Origin: Combretum micranthum
Taxonomy: Eukaryota > Streptophyta > Magnoliopsida > Myrtales > Combretaceae
Assembly (NCBI GenBank): GCA_024138025.1
Contig: JAMXBD010003410.1
Location: forward strand, 1 to 64,000
Direction: 5' to 3'
DNA: 64,000 nucleotides
The notes below the pieces were generated by a model that was not told where the DNA came from, searched no databases, and saw only the letters and a program-made list of their open reading frames with translations. Below, one piece after another: positions 49,450 through 61,500 of this stretch; the first letter of the stretch is position 1; each line of letters starts with the position of its first letter. Made by a program: the position numbers and the translations under genes.

Positions 49450-52400
49450 TGTAAACCCCTGAATTTTCGGAATCGGTTTAGCATAAAAACCCTAACCGGA
49501 AGTCAAACGAAACCCTAAAGGTCAACGAAACCCTAGTTTACCGTATCAATCTAAATCTGGCATTGCCGTTTTCTTTAGCCCTGAAAAACGAAGTTGGGAT
49601 AATTAGCTTGAATAGCTCGTAATAACCATAGGTTTTATAAAAGTTCCAGTTTCGCGAAATTCGGGTGTCCTTCGAACCCGATCGGACACAGTTCTCGAAA
49701 AACGTGTCCGGAAGCCCGGAATAGTAAAAATATTCCGAATATACCGTTAGACTCGTAAAAATATAAGTTTTCCAAAAATATCAATTTCATAATTTTTCGG
49801 TAAGTAAAAATAACAGATATAGCTATTATACGCGTATTTTCTTACTACCGGTACTTTAATTGTCACATCTACTTTACATTACACTATTCATTACTATTCT
49901 ACACTATTCTTTTATCTCTACTTTTTCTTACACCTACTCTTACACTCTACATAACCTATAATCTTAACTTTTTACCTTTCTCATAACTTTATATCACATA
50001 TATCTTACAAATTACATCTTTTATCTTTCCAAAAAGTCAAAAAAATAAAACAAAACCCCTCCCCCATGCAATGGCCGGCGCCCCCCCTCTCTTGCCCTCA
50101 ATTTGTTCCAATTTTGCATTTATTTAAATCACACAAAAATCCCTCCTCAAAATCCTATAAATACCCTCTCATACCTTCACTTCTTTCACACCACTTCTAT
50201 ACTAAAGTTACTCTCTCAAAATCTCTCTCAAATTTCTCTCAAGAAGTTCTTTCAAGAAGTTCATCTCCTTTAGGTAAAAGTTCTTCAAGAAGTCTCCATG
50301 TTCATCTACTTAGTATGAGCTTAGTGTATGTTTTCTAAACCATAAAGGTTAAGAAAGCAACAATAGGTTCATACTTTGTTTTTGTTCATAATCATAATCC
50401 CTTTATGTTCATGTCTCCTTTATATATTCTTCATGCTCCTCTTATGTTCATTTATGATTCTTTTATGTTCATAACTATCTATTATATCTATATGGCTATA
50501 TATACTAATTAGAGCATGTAAGCTCATACTCTTACAATTTATTTACCTTTCATGCAATTTATTTACTTCAATGCAATTTATTTATTTCAAGTTGTTTATA
50601 AGACTAGTCTCTAGTCTTAGACTTGTCCTAATCAAGTCAAAACAAGTTTTTCTTCTTTCATTTTATTTCTTTATGGGACTAGTTTATTTCTTAGTCGGGA
50701 GCCTTGAAAAAGCTAAGACTCCAATACTTGACTTTATTATTTATGATTTATGTTATTTTGTTTATTATTATTCTCATAATCATGTTCATTTAGATTGTTG
50801 TCCAAAAGTTTTATTTTCTAAAGAAAATTAAATAAAAGAAGGCTTTTTGTCACTTAGGAATAAGTTTATGTAAAGTATAAAATCAACACAAAACAAACTC
50901 ATTTCTTTTCATGTTACCAAAAAGAGAACTCACAATAATTTTATAAACTACTTTTGCTTTACAAAGATACTTATTATTTCCACCTTGTTTTTCAAAAGGA
51001 GATGTTTTTGTTAAAATGGTTCTTTTCATAAGAAAGAAAATAAGATGGATGACTTAGAAATTTCTAAGTAAAGACCTTTGCAAACTAAATAGGCAAAGAA
51101 AATTTATGGTTTGAAAAGAATAAAATTTTCACTTTTCAAAGTTACAAGAAAAAGTTAATAAGATTATAGAAATTAGTTTTTCTACAAAAAGTCCAATTGT
51201 TCCACTTTGTTTTTATAAGGAAATCAAATTTTCATGCATGGGTAATTGTTTTTGGAAATGGAGACATGAGAAAAAGAATGAGAAATATCAAGTAAAGATT
51301 TTTGCCAAAACAAGTAAACAAAGGAATTTACACAAGAAAATAAGGAAAAGCATATTTTCTAGAAAAACTTCAAAAATATTATTAGTGTAACTTAGAAAGT
51401 AGAAAATTTTATTTTCAAAAGTCACTTAGAAAAAGATAAATAAAACCAACATAAAACGTTTTAGAAAATAAAGAAAACAAGGTATTCATTTCAAAGAAAT
51501 TCACAAAAACAATTTCCGAAAAGCTTCAAACCGACATTGTTTTACTTAAGAAAAATAATTTGGACAACAAGACACTTGAGCATGCTTAAATATGAGTTAT
51601 ATAGTTATAAAAAGAGAATTTTTCAACTATATAGATAACTAAGTATTTATCAAACAAATTTGATTTCTTGAACCAAAGTTGTTTTTACTTGAAAATCCGT
51701 GGTGAATTTTGCACCAGTTTTTCGGAGCCTATATGGCTTTGTTTGTGGGAAATAATTTTAGAAATGGGTAGATCTTTTCGAGTAGATAGAAATCGGTATA
51801 TTATATGCGCGATTCCGAGTTAAAATGACCAAGTTATGGCCATTTTAAGTTGGAACATTCTTCCATACGAACTTTAACGTTCTTTGACATTGTTTTGTCA
51901 AAATTCAAGAAGATCTTCAAGAAAAACTCATTGTGGGTATTTCTTTGGTTAGGTAACCCCGAGGAAGGATTCTTCACCCCGAGACTATTACGATTTAGTG
52001 GAGTGTGTGAACGACTCATCCGCTTAGAGGAATAGACGACAATGGCATCGTGAGTTTATTTCCATTAAATGCTACACTTGTTGTGCTTGTAAATTAGTTG
52101 CACTAGAGTTAGAAAAGATAAACCGATATGCATGTAAAATAATTCCTTGAAAGAATTCTAAGAATATCGAAGCCCGAATTGTTCTAAGTGATTGTTTTAG
52201 TATAATATTGATTTGTGTGAAATTCCTTGATCACCATAAAGTTGAAAATAATTATGTTATGACTTTATAAATTAATGAACTCATGCATACCACGAAGTGA
52301 GTCACATTACATGGTTGGGATATTATCCTTGGGTGAGAAGGATAGTAGGCTCATGTCGAAAGCAACACTTGGCGGAAGATCCGAAAGCGATTGCTTGGCG

Positions 52401-53108
52401 GCTTAATGGAATATGCTTGGCGGTTGATCCGAAAGCAAGGTCAAATCAAGTAGGTTCGGAATACTTGGCGATGTGTGCTCGCAAGTATAAAAGTTTTTAT
52501 TGAATGCTTGGCGATGTGTGCTCGCAAGCTTAAATTTTCTATTATTAAAACTACTTGTTTTGGGTATCACCAAACCCCGAATGGAGGGCGTAAATCCATT
52601 CAACATATAGTTCCCGGAAATCTATATGATTGTTTGCCCACGTGTTTGATGCATTACATATGTGTGATTAACCAACTTGTTCGAAGCTTGTCACAAGAAG
52701 TTATTTATGGAAATAGTTCTCACTAAGCCTATTAGCTTATACCCCAATAGCTACCTTTTGCAGTTTTCGTACCTATGGCTAAGGCCACGTGGACCATGTG
52801 GGCAGGTAATCCCTTTTGAATATTAGATTAGCATGCAAATATTTATATAATAGCTTGGTAATTTAGGGAATTGTTCCTAAGTATGCATAGTCTTTGCTAT
52901 GAACAAATATTCATTGTGAATCCTCCTTTCTTAATATGTTTTTATATCTCCTTAAGCTACATTATTCCACATATGGTCCTCTAAAAATTGTGAAAGTAAG
53001 CCTTACACTTGATATAAAAGCTTTTGGAATGACTAAGGTTGTCATACTTAAGCTTTAATATTAAGTGTGGCGGACTGTCACGTTTAGGGTACCCATTGGG
53101 GCGTGACA
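49450..53108 (+). mobile_element. Solo LTR (3659 bp) nested in 5' LTR, TSD aagtt
   Basis: tgtaaacccctg at 49450 and attggggcgtgaca ending at 53108. TSD aagtt at 49445-49449 and 53109-53113; the host LTR text gatgaagtt..agtattag is continuous when it is removed. It belongs to a sister subfamily: distinct first 250 bp, no 20-bp palindrome, TATA at 50156-50163, hairpins at 50599-50638 and an expanded gcttggcg array (52368-52535). It is younger than the element that holds it. Confidence 0.95.
52368..52535 (+). repeat. Expanded gcttggcgg minisatellite
   Basis: Units start at 52368, about 52393, 52420, 52466 and 52504. The last two share 'cttggcgatgtgtgctcgca', showing a recent local duplication of about 38 bp. 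It is the same LTR position as the array at 14647. Confidence 0.7.
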
Positions 53109-53414
53109 AAGTTAGTATTAGAAATGATGTACCAATATTCTTGTAATAGATTAGTGAATTAGGGAAATATCCCTAAATTTGTAAGGATCATTGTTACAAG
53201 TATATTGAATATTATGAATCCTCTTTTCCTAATATGTTATTATATCTTCTTAAGCTTCATAATTCCATAAATGGTCCTCTAAAATGGTGAGAGCACGCCT
53301 TACACTTAATATAAAAGCTTTTGGGAATGGCTAAAGTTGTCATACTTAAGCTTTAATATTGAGTGTGACGGACTGTTACGTTTAGGGTACCCCTTGGGGC
53401 GTGATAGTTTAAGT

Positions 53415-53426
53415 TGGTATCAGAGC
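53415..53426 (+). other. Primer binding site (tRNA-iMet)
   Basis: tggtatcagagc, complementary to the 3' end of initiator tRNA-Met, 8 nt after the LTR end. It primes minus-strand DNA synthesis. It defines 46393-53406 as the 5' LTR. Confidence 0.95.
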
Positions 53427-53558
53427 ATGGTTAAGAACCTAGGATTCATAAGTATAGAATTAGACTTAAGAAGAATTGAATTAAGAATAGAAATAAGAAA
53501 AACTTAGATAAGATAGAATGGATAGAATAAGCTTTCTAACTTCTCTCTTTTTGCATAG

Positions 53559-54548
53559 ATTACCATAGATGAAGCCCGTTTACAAGCTAAGAATTTCCGA
53601 AAAGGACCCTTTGAGAACCTGGAAAATTTCTGACTAAGTCTTAGGGTGTTATGTGAAGAATTCACCTTAGCTGGACAACCTAAGACCGTTCGAGAAATGT
53701 TCCTAATCTGGAAGAAGGGAATGATGCAAACCAAATAGAAGGGAGTAGTACGGACCATCCACAACTGCCTTATAGGAAAGAAAATGACTAAGTTGGAGAT
53801 GATGTATGTTGTGGAACGAATAGTTGCCATCGCGGAAGACCGACCAATGCTGAGGGAAGCAACTTTCTTCCTTAGAGAAGATGGAGGTCGAACTTCACCA
53901 GATTTTTGAACTTGGACCCGAATTAGACCAATGTTTGTTTACGCCCATGATAACTTGATGGACCATCTCGAATGGATGAAAGCTAACCTCAACGACGTTT
54001 TCCACTAGCATGGAGTGTACTAAGAAGTTATGCGGCCACAAACTCAAGTGTCCACTGAGCCACCCGCCTTTACTGGAATCCAGCTGAGAAGTAACGAGGC
54101 CTTACGTTTACGCAGGGATGGGACAATGATAAGAGAAGAGCCAATGGAAGAAGAAAGCGAAGATTCCAAGGAAGACCCGAAAGAAGACAATGAAGAAGGA
54201 CCGAAACAAGAGACCACTGTTAGAGAAGGGGAACCCCATAATAGCGCTGAAGAAAGAATCATCCGCTATTTAGAAGGACGACAGACTCGAAGAGGGCAAC
54301 AAGCAGACTCGACCATGAACATAGACAATGCCCTATCCAATGAGTATGATAGCATGGAAACAGAAGGGGCTGTTACCTGGAGAACCATCCATGACATTGT
54401 ACCAGAACTGACTGGCGAAGAGCTGACCAATATACATGAAAGGTCAAGGGAGGCAACCAAAAAAAGGAAGAAATACTTTGAGCAGTTTATGAGAAAGAGA
54501 AACCCTGGGTCATCCAACAGTAATCTTGGAGATGCGCCCGAAGAATGA
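53559..54548 (+). pseudogene. Pre-gag open frame, conserved in a second element
   Basis: One frame of about 330 codons with five in-frame stops (53631, 53736, 53907, 54006, 54021) and no obvious ATG. The N-terminal two thirds hold CEEFTL, REMFLIW, PMLREATFFLREDGG and FVYAHDNLMDH, matching the minus-strand copy at 2186-2760. The last 172 codons (54030-54548) are uninterrupted: a strongly acidic stretch (EEPMEEESEDSKEDPKED), then a basic tail with TKKRKKYFEQFMRKR. No enzyme motif is recognised. It lies between PBS and gag, where Ogre-like elements carry an extra ORF1, but similarity to ORF1 is untested. It could alternatively be an N-terminal extension of gag, split off by a 350-bp spacer. Confidence 0.7.
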
Positions 54549-54899
54549 AGGAAGGAAGAAGATTGAGCATATCCCTAGAAGTCCAAATTAAATTTTATAA
54601 CTAAAGACTAGATCCGTGATATCAGTCCATCTTTAAGTTTTATTCAGAACAATGTTTTGTTGCTGTCTATGTAATTTCCCTTTTGTGATTTCCTTTGATT
54701 AAATATTTCTATTTCCATGTATGAATTTTATTTCAATATTAACGATGCTATGCTTTAAGTTTAATCTCAGAAATTGTCTTGATTTAAATTTTATTATCTT
54801 TTATGTATGATAAAGTTTCCGTTACATCCACCAATTTCCGAAAAAAAAATTAATTAAGATATAAAAAAAATCACTAAAACCTAACTTAAGAAAATTTAA
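54549..54899 (+). other. AT-rich spacer between pre-gag frame and gag
   Basis: About 350 bp with stops in all frames, T-rich up to 54830, then an A-rich run (54840-54870). No motif is recognised. It may be a short insertion or an untranslated linker. Confidence 0.5.
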
Positions 54900-56285
54900 A
54901 ACAGTCGAAATAGAGGAAGACGAAGAGAGGAGCAAAGTGCCTCTTACCAACCGGATTTGGAAGCGGAGCAACCTGCCGCTCCAGGAGCCGTCGCACCTCA
55001 AATGGACTTGCATGCCACACTAGGACATCTGACCTACATGTTAGAAGCAATTAGGAAAAACATGTTGGCACAAGCACCCATACCTGAAACTGCATCAGCA
55101 ACAGCACCGACACCTGTGCCAATACCGCCACAACCACAAGTATCAACTGAGGCATCTGTGCAAAGGAACATGCACTTCCAAAATACGCCTTTACCTCCAC
55201 CCCCACCGCTAAGGCCATATAAGAGTATGTTGCCTGATTTCATCAAAAGCAACTGTTACTTTGAGGGAGCTTATGAAAAGCCAAAAGAGGCCGAAGATTG
55301 GCTGGCCCAAATTGAGATGTCTTTTGAGGCATATGAGGTTTCGCATCACCTACGAATCAAGTATGGAACATTCACGCTTCGTCTAAACGTTAGAATATGG
55401 TAGGAATCGAAGAAAAGGGAATTGATAGCTCCAATCACTTGGGAAATGTTCAGACATGAGTTCTTGGAAAATTATTTCCCCGGAAGCCTACGAGTAAGAT
55501 ATAGTGCAGACTTCTTGCAAATTGCTCAAAAGGGAAGAACTATCGAGCAATACGAGACCGAGTTCAATAGATTGTTTCAATATGCCCCTGACTCCTACAA
55601 GTACAGCGAAGAATTGAAAAGACAAGTCTTTATAGGAGGATTGGATGAAGACCTGAGAATGAGGTTGGAAGAATTCGATATAAGGAGTTACCGAGAATTG
55701 GTGGAGAGAGCTCGAATTGTAGAAGGAGTAAGATAAAGGAGAGAAAGGAAAGAAGAAGAGGAAAACCTGATTGTTGAGAAGAAGTTTTATGTTGAATCTA
55801 GCTTCATACCCCTACAAAAGAAATTCAAGATCTCTAACAACTATAAGAACAAAGATGACAGTGGAAGGTTCGCACCAAAAGACGTCCAGTGTTGGAAGTG
55901 CAATGGAACACACTACCCTAAGAAGTGCCCTTAGTTATTTAGAAAGTGCTTCTTCTGTGGAGATGCAGGCCATAAGATATCAAAATGTCCAAACAAAGGA
56001 ATTAATACTTGTCATGTCTGCAAACAGAAAGGGCATTTCGCCAACAACTGTCCACAATGGAGGAATATTCTGACAAGATCTTCAGGAGAAGTTGTGCCTA
56101 TAAGGATTGGGAAAGGAAATGGAAGTAGAAGTGAAAGCAGATCAGGATCCACTGCTTCAGGAATTCAAATCTACAACCTAGAGGAACAAGGGATAAGTGA
56201 AGAAATAAATGAAGAAGATGGAGAGTTGGCTACCTTGGAATACAAGAGAGGCTATAGCTGCGACATGGGAACCAGTAAGTCTTAA
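54900..56285 (+). pseudogene. gag: Gag with three zinc knuckles, stop-broken
   Basis: A single frame with stops at 55401 (TAG), 55734 (TAA) and 55932 (TAG). The N-terminus is basic (RNRGRRREEQ), then a proline-rich linker (PPPPPLRPY). The Retrotrans_gag core follows: DWLAQIEMSFEAYEV, TWEMFRHEFLENYFP, KGRTIEQYETEFNRLF, LKRQVFIGGLDEDLR. Three knuckles then lie at 55890-55928 (CX2CX3HX4C), 55947-55988 and 56010-56051 (both CX2CX4HX4C). Gag forms the particle and the knuckles bind element RNA. The first ATG in frame (55002) lies after the basic region, so the true start has probably been lost. The matching minus-strand gag is at 63375-63860. Confidence 0.93.
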
Positions 56286-56389
56286 ATCCTTTTGTTGCTA
56301 TTCCTTTGTTTCAAGCAGTAGTTTGAAGTTTTTATAGATAAGTAGAAATGTAAATAGGAGTAATAATCCCTTGTCAGATACGTAAGAAG

Positions 56390-56563
56390 CCTATAGTTAG
56401 GAAACCAAAATGTTTTGCTCTTTTGGATTTCAGAGCTGCACATTCTTTTTCACCTAGTCTAGATGAGAAGTTGAGACTACCAATAACAAACGTCAACCCT
56501 AGTTTTAAAATCCCCACAAGAAAGGATAATGAAATCCAGGAAGTGTTAAAGGATCATCTATAA
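56390..56563 (+). pseudogene. pol: Aspartic protease remnant
   Basis: Encodes FALLDFRAAHSFSPSLDEKL in a frame shifted against gag. It matches the usual LLDSGATHSF, but the catalytic D-S/T-G is D-F-R (D codon at 56426). Only about 55 residues are left before the frame closes. The Gly-to-Arg change is the same as in the minus-strand protease at 43619. Confidence 0.75.
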
Positions 56564-57084
56564 ACAACGTAAGGACATGCAGTCGCTTATGACAAAATTA
56601 TGAAGTAATCTTTGGTACAAGACGTTTACCTCTCGATAGAACTCCAATAAAAGTCACAAGGAGAACATAGAACTCATAAAACAATAAGAAGGGAAGAGAA
56701 TGTTGGTAAAAGAAGAGTCACAATTCTTTTAAGTCAATAAAGAAAGTTCCAAAGATGGATGACTATCTAGATGTCACAAAAGAAAATGAAGAGAAACCAA
56801 CCCTTGGAGACATTCGCGATTTTCAATAAAGTTTCAGATAAATAGGATGACATCCGAAGAGGAGGATCAACTTTGAGAAAAGACTAATGGCCTATGAACA
56901 ATCTTAATAGAGTTCAAAAGAAGTTGGAAAATCAAATACAAGAATTTTGAATCAAGACTTTATGCCATCAAGTATACCCCCATGGAATATGCCAATTCAG
57001 CCTATAATGGAGAAAAGGATAAAACCCTAAGTTTATACGTTGATGAACAAGGTCAAAATCAAAGAGTGAATACCACTTCTAGGA

Positions 57085-57230
57085 ATTGAAGATCTTTGGA
57101 CCAACTATAAAGAACAAACTCAATTTCTCACGATTAAAGATCAAAATACTACTAGTTATGGATCAATCAAAGGATGACTCAAAGGAATGCCCTTCAAACT
57201 CATTATGGACACACCAAGTTTTTAGTAATG
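57085..57230 (+). pseudogene. pol: Reverse transcriptase remnant
   Basis: At the DNA level gatctttggaccaactataa and the next 60 bases follow the coding pattern for DLFDQL..VFSKIDLRSGYxQLRI. After a deletion, GMPFKLIMDTPSF aligns with [13 protein letters not shown]. The fingers and YxDD boxes are not found. Frames are broken every few codons. The stretches 56564-57084 and 57231-57835 contain A-rich pol-like debris I cannot assign. Confidence 0.5.
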
Positions 57231-57839
57231 CTTTGATTGTCCAACTCAAACCAAGAACATAAGTCCCTATTGGATAAGTAAGTGCTTGACAAAAGTCGTA
57301 ATCTAGTCTAAAAGGGAAAAGGAGATAATCAGAGATTGTAATCTTAAGTATAAGAAGTTAATAAAAGGAATTGAGAAGTTGAGCATTAGGATTTCAAAAC
57401 AAGGCCTAAAAAAAGAGACGACCGTTATGGTATTAAAACCAACCTTGGAGGAAAAGAATAAAAGAGCTTAATGCTAACATGAGAAGATACGAAGGATAAA
57501 GAAGAAAATATAGAAAGAAAGATGTGCGGATCAACAATAATATAGAAACTAAAGGATGAACTCAAGAGCTAAGATCAAGGAAGTAGTAAAGGAAAGGTCA
57601 TGAGTACAATCCATAGCTTGGGATTAACGGCCCATTCGAGGAGAACTCGAATATACCAAAGTTTTAAAAGAAAGTTAGTATAAAGTAAAGAAACAAAGTG
57701 CTAACGAGAAAGTAAGAGCACTAAAGGACAAAAGATCTATGAAGCCTTTGTCAATACCGGAATAAGAATGGAACCAGACTTCCCAAGAGTTTGGGTTTCC
57801 ACAATACTAATAGGAAGGTAAAGACGTTCATGGCATAAG

Positions 57840-58265
57840 CTGACCAATTAAGGTTGGCTCATTCTTTAATCGATCAATATAACGTTCTCTATGAACAACC
57901 TGGCAAGGTCTTATAAAGAAACCGATATGAAAGCGAGAAGTCCTAGTCAGGATCATAAACAAATCCAGACTTAAGAATGATACATGTATGAGGAGCTAAC
58001 AAGAAATTTTGGAGACCTTTTGATGCTACATAATGAACGATTAGATTTTGAGGAACAATTAAGAATGTCTCACGGATTTCCAAGAATGAGGAAAGCACAA
58101 GATAAACAAAGAAGGTGAGGACTCTAGAAATTTTGAACGGAGATCAAGTGTGCTTAAGAATAAGAAATGTTTATCATATGATCCTTTAGGAGTAATAAAG
58201 CAAGTTGGAAGTTTAGCTTATCATCTAAACCTATTGGGAACATGCGACATCTTCCAAATCCCTAT
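57840..58265 (+). pseudogene. pol: Integrase remnant
   Basis: Near 57838-57885, gctgaccaattaaggttggc and the next bases parallel the DRLTKxAHF coding block. GDQVCLRIRN (about 58140) and, after a frameshift, YDPLGVIKQVGSLAYHLNL and CDIFQIPI (58180-58265) match the C-terminal GDxVxLK, GPYEVLxxVGxVAYRL and HxVFHVS blocks. The catalytic triad region is mostly deleted. The tail 58265-58500 has little recognisable. Confidence 0.6.
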
Positions 58266-58529
58266 ATAATGATTGGTCAAGGGATCAGTTTCGGAGATAA
58301 AAAGGTGGCACTCTGGAAGGAGGACCTTCCCTATAAGGAATACCTATTACAGATATTTGTCCAAAAAGTTCAAAAGATGGAAAATAAGAAAGTCGAGTAA
58401 GCCAAAGGTCTAAGGAGGAATCTTTTTCAAATAACTTAAGGAACTATGGATGAAGTGTAAGCCAAGTATCCAAGTTCGTTTGGAAGCTGCAGTTTTGAAA
58501 TTCCAAGTTTTGAGGACAAAACTTTCTTT

Positions 58530-58542
58530 AAGGGGGGTAGGT
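58530..58542 (+). other. Polypurine tract
   Basis: aaggggggtaggt immediately before the 3' LTR (tgtaaaccccc at 58543), after gaggacaaaactttcttt. It primes plus-strand DNA synthesis. Confidence 0.9.
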
Positions 58543-61500
58543 TGTAAACCCCCGAATTTTTGGAATCGGTTTAAGCCTAAACCCTAAACCAAAAGTCAAC
58601 CGGAGCTCTAAAGGTCAACAAAACCCTAGTTAGACGTAATAGCTTAAGTCCGACAATCCCGAATAAGAAACTCGGTGAGAATAAGTAGAAGTTTAGAATG
58701 TAGAATAGTGCGTAATTATCTAAAGTAGCATAAAAAGATCAGATTAGTAAAACTGCAACTCGTTTCGAACCCGATCGGACACGGTTCTTGAAAAACATGT
58801 CCCCGAGCCCGGAATAGTAAAAATATTCCGAATATACCGTTAGACTCATAAAAATATAAGGTTTTCAAAAATATCAATTTTGTAATTTTCCTGTGAGTAA
58901 AAATAACAGATATCGCATTCATACGCATATTTTCTTACTACCGGTACTTTATTAGTCATATCTACTTTACATTTCACTATTCATTACTATTCTACACTAT
59001 TCTTTTATCTCTACTTTTTCTTACACCAACTCTTACACACACCATAACCTATAACCTTTACTTTTTACCTTTCCCATAACTTTATTTCACATCTACCTTA
59101 CTTAATACTTCATTTAATCCACAAAATACAAAAAATAAAATAAAATCTCTCCCTCTCTCTTCTACCTATGGGCAGCGTCCTCCCATCCCCCTCTCTCCTC
59201 AATTTGTTTCAATTTTCTTTTATTTTAATCACATAAAAATTACTCCACATTTTCCTATAAATACCCCCTCCTCTTTCACTTCTTTCACACAATTACTACC
59301 TACAAATTTCTTACCAAAACTCTCTCAAATTCTCCTCTCAAAACTCTCTCCAAATATCTTCCAAAAACTCTCTCAAAATAATTCCAAAACAACTTCTACC
59401 TACAACAAAGAAAAACCAAAACCACATAACACTACCAAAGTCTTTTTTAAGTAACCATTTCCTATTATTTTTCTTCTTCTCATGTCATGTAACTTTATAT
59501 GACCATAGTGTGAGTTTCCAAAGACTAAATGTTATGGAAACTACATTATGTTCATGTATTGTTCTTGTTCATGAAAATCTATTTATGTTTAAGTTATTAT
59601 TTTTTTTCATATTATTGTTACTATATCTAAGTATTATTATCTATATATATATATATATACACATTCTTTAGAGCATATAAGCTCAATTGCAATTTATTTA
59701 TTTATTCCTTGTTATTTTAAGACTAGTCTCTAGTCTTAGACTTGTCCTCATCAAGTGAAAACAAATTTTTCTTTCTTTCATTTCATTTTATTTTGGGACT
59801 AGTCTACTTTTTAGTCCCGAGAGCCTTAAAAAAACTAAGACTCTCAATACTTAACTTTATTATTTATTTTATTTTTGTTTGTTTGCTACTTCTCATAATT
59901 CATGTTCATTTAAATTGTTGTAAAAAATTTCAAGTTCTAAAAATAATTGACAAAAAGGAGGTTTTGACACTTAGAAATAAATTTATGTAAAATATAAGAT
60001 ATATGGTTTAAACAAAAATAAAGTTATCTCTTTTCAAGTTACAAAAAAAAAAAAAAAAAACCCACTAAGATTTTAGAAACTACTTCTTTCACTTATTATC
60101 CCACTTTGTTTTTATAAAGAAAATTAATTTTTATACAAGAATGATTTCTATGAAAAAAAAAAAACATAACATGAGGAAATCATGAGGAATTTTCAAATAA
60201 AGATCTTTGCAAACAAATAGACAAGGAAAATTGTATAGGAAAAATAAGTAGGAAAAATAGCACTATTATGGAGAACATAGAAAGAAAAAAACTTATTTAC
60301 AAAAAGCTATTTAAAAAAATAATAATAATAAAGCAAACATAAAACACCCTTAGAAAACAAAGGAAACAAAATATTCATTTCAAAAGATTTACAAAATGAA
60401 TTTCTTGTAAACTATAGTTTTCTAAACTTCTAATTAATATTTTTTTACTCAAGAAACACGATTGGACACTAAACACTTGAGCATGGATGAATATGAGCTA
60501 TGTAGCTATAAAAAGAGGATTTTTCAACTATATAGATAACTAAGTATTTATCAAACAAATTTTGACTGATTAAACTAAAGTTGTTTTTGAATTGGAAAGT
60601 TCATGGTGAATTTTATCACCACTGTTTCGGGGCCTAAATGATTTAGTTTGATAAAAATAATTTTAGAAATGAATATATCTTTTCAAATAGGTAGAAATCG
60701 GTATATTTTATGCGCGATTCCCAGTTAAAATAACCAAGTTATGGCCATTTTAAATTGGAACTTTCCTTTATACGAACTTTAATGTTCTTTTGACATTGTC
60801 TTGTCAAAAAAGAAAATCATCAAGAAATACTCATTGTGGGTATTTTCTTTGGCTAGGTGACTCCGAGGAAGGATACCTATATCCCAAAGATTATTTTGAT
60901 TAAGTGGAGTGTGTGAGCGACTCATCCGTATAAGAAGAATAGTCGACATGGCATCGTGAGTTTAATTCCTATAAATATTATACTTGTTGTGCTTGTAATT
61001 TAGTTGCATTAGAGTTAGAAGAAGACAAGTGGATATATATGTAAAATAATTCCTTGAAAGAATCTTAAGAATAGCGAGGCCGGATTTGATTTAAATGTTT
61101 GTTTTAGTATAGCACTTGCTTTGTATGAGATTCTTTGATCGCCTTAAATTGGACAATAATAATGTTATGATATCATAAATAAATGGATTCATGCATACCA
61201 CGAAGTGAGTCACATTACATTTGGGTTATTATCCTTGGGCGAGAAGGATAGTAAGCTCATGTCAAAAGCAACACTTGGGAGAGTATCCGAAAGCGATTGC
61301 TTAGCGGCGTTAAGGAAAAGGAAATGCTTGGTGGAAGATCCGAAAGCGAGGCTTAATTCAAGTAGACTTCATATGCTTGGCGATATTGATCGAAAGCATA
61401 AAACTTTTTACTAAAACTACTTGTTTTGAGGTTATATATCACCAAACCCCGAATGGAGGGTGCAAATCCATTCAACATATTGTTCCGGGAAAACTATATG

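Larger units (their letters stand above)
46393..53406 (+). mobile_element. 5' LTR of the complete element (3350 bp net)
   Basis: tgtaaaccccc at 46393 to gcgtgata (one change from gcgtgaca) at 53406. Pieces 46393-49449 and 53114-53406 flank a nested solo LTR. Compared with the 3' LTR it lacks about 120 bp after 47908. It carries TATA (47093-47100), palindrome (about 47323-47342), (TA)10 (47481-47500), hairpins (47605-47644 plus H3) and minisatellite (49005-49130). In the first 110 bp the two LTRs differ at about seven positions plus an indel, so the insertion is not recent. Confidence 0.93.

Noticed and set aside
55771..56073. A 100-codon frame starting with ATG inside gag
   Set aside because: It is a +1 shadow of the gag zinc-knuckle frame, which has the CX2CX4HX4C motifs.
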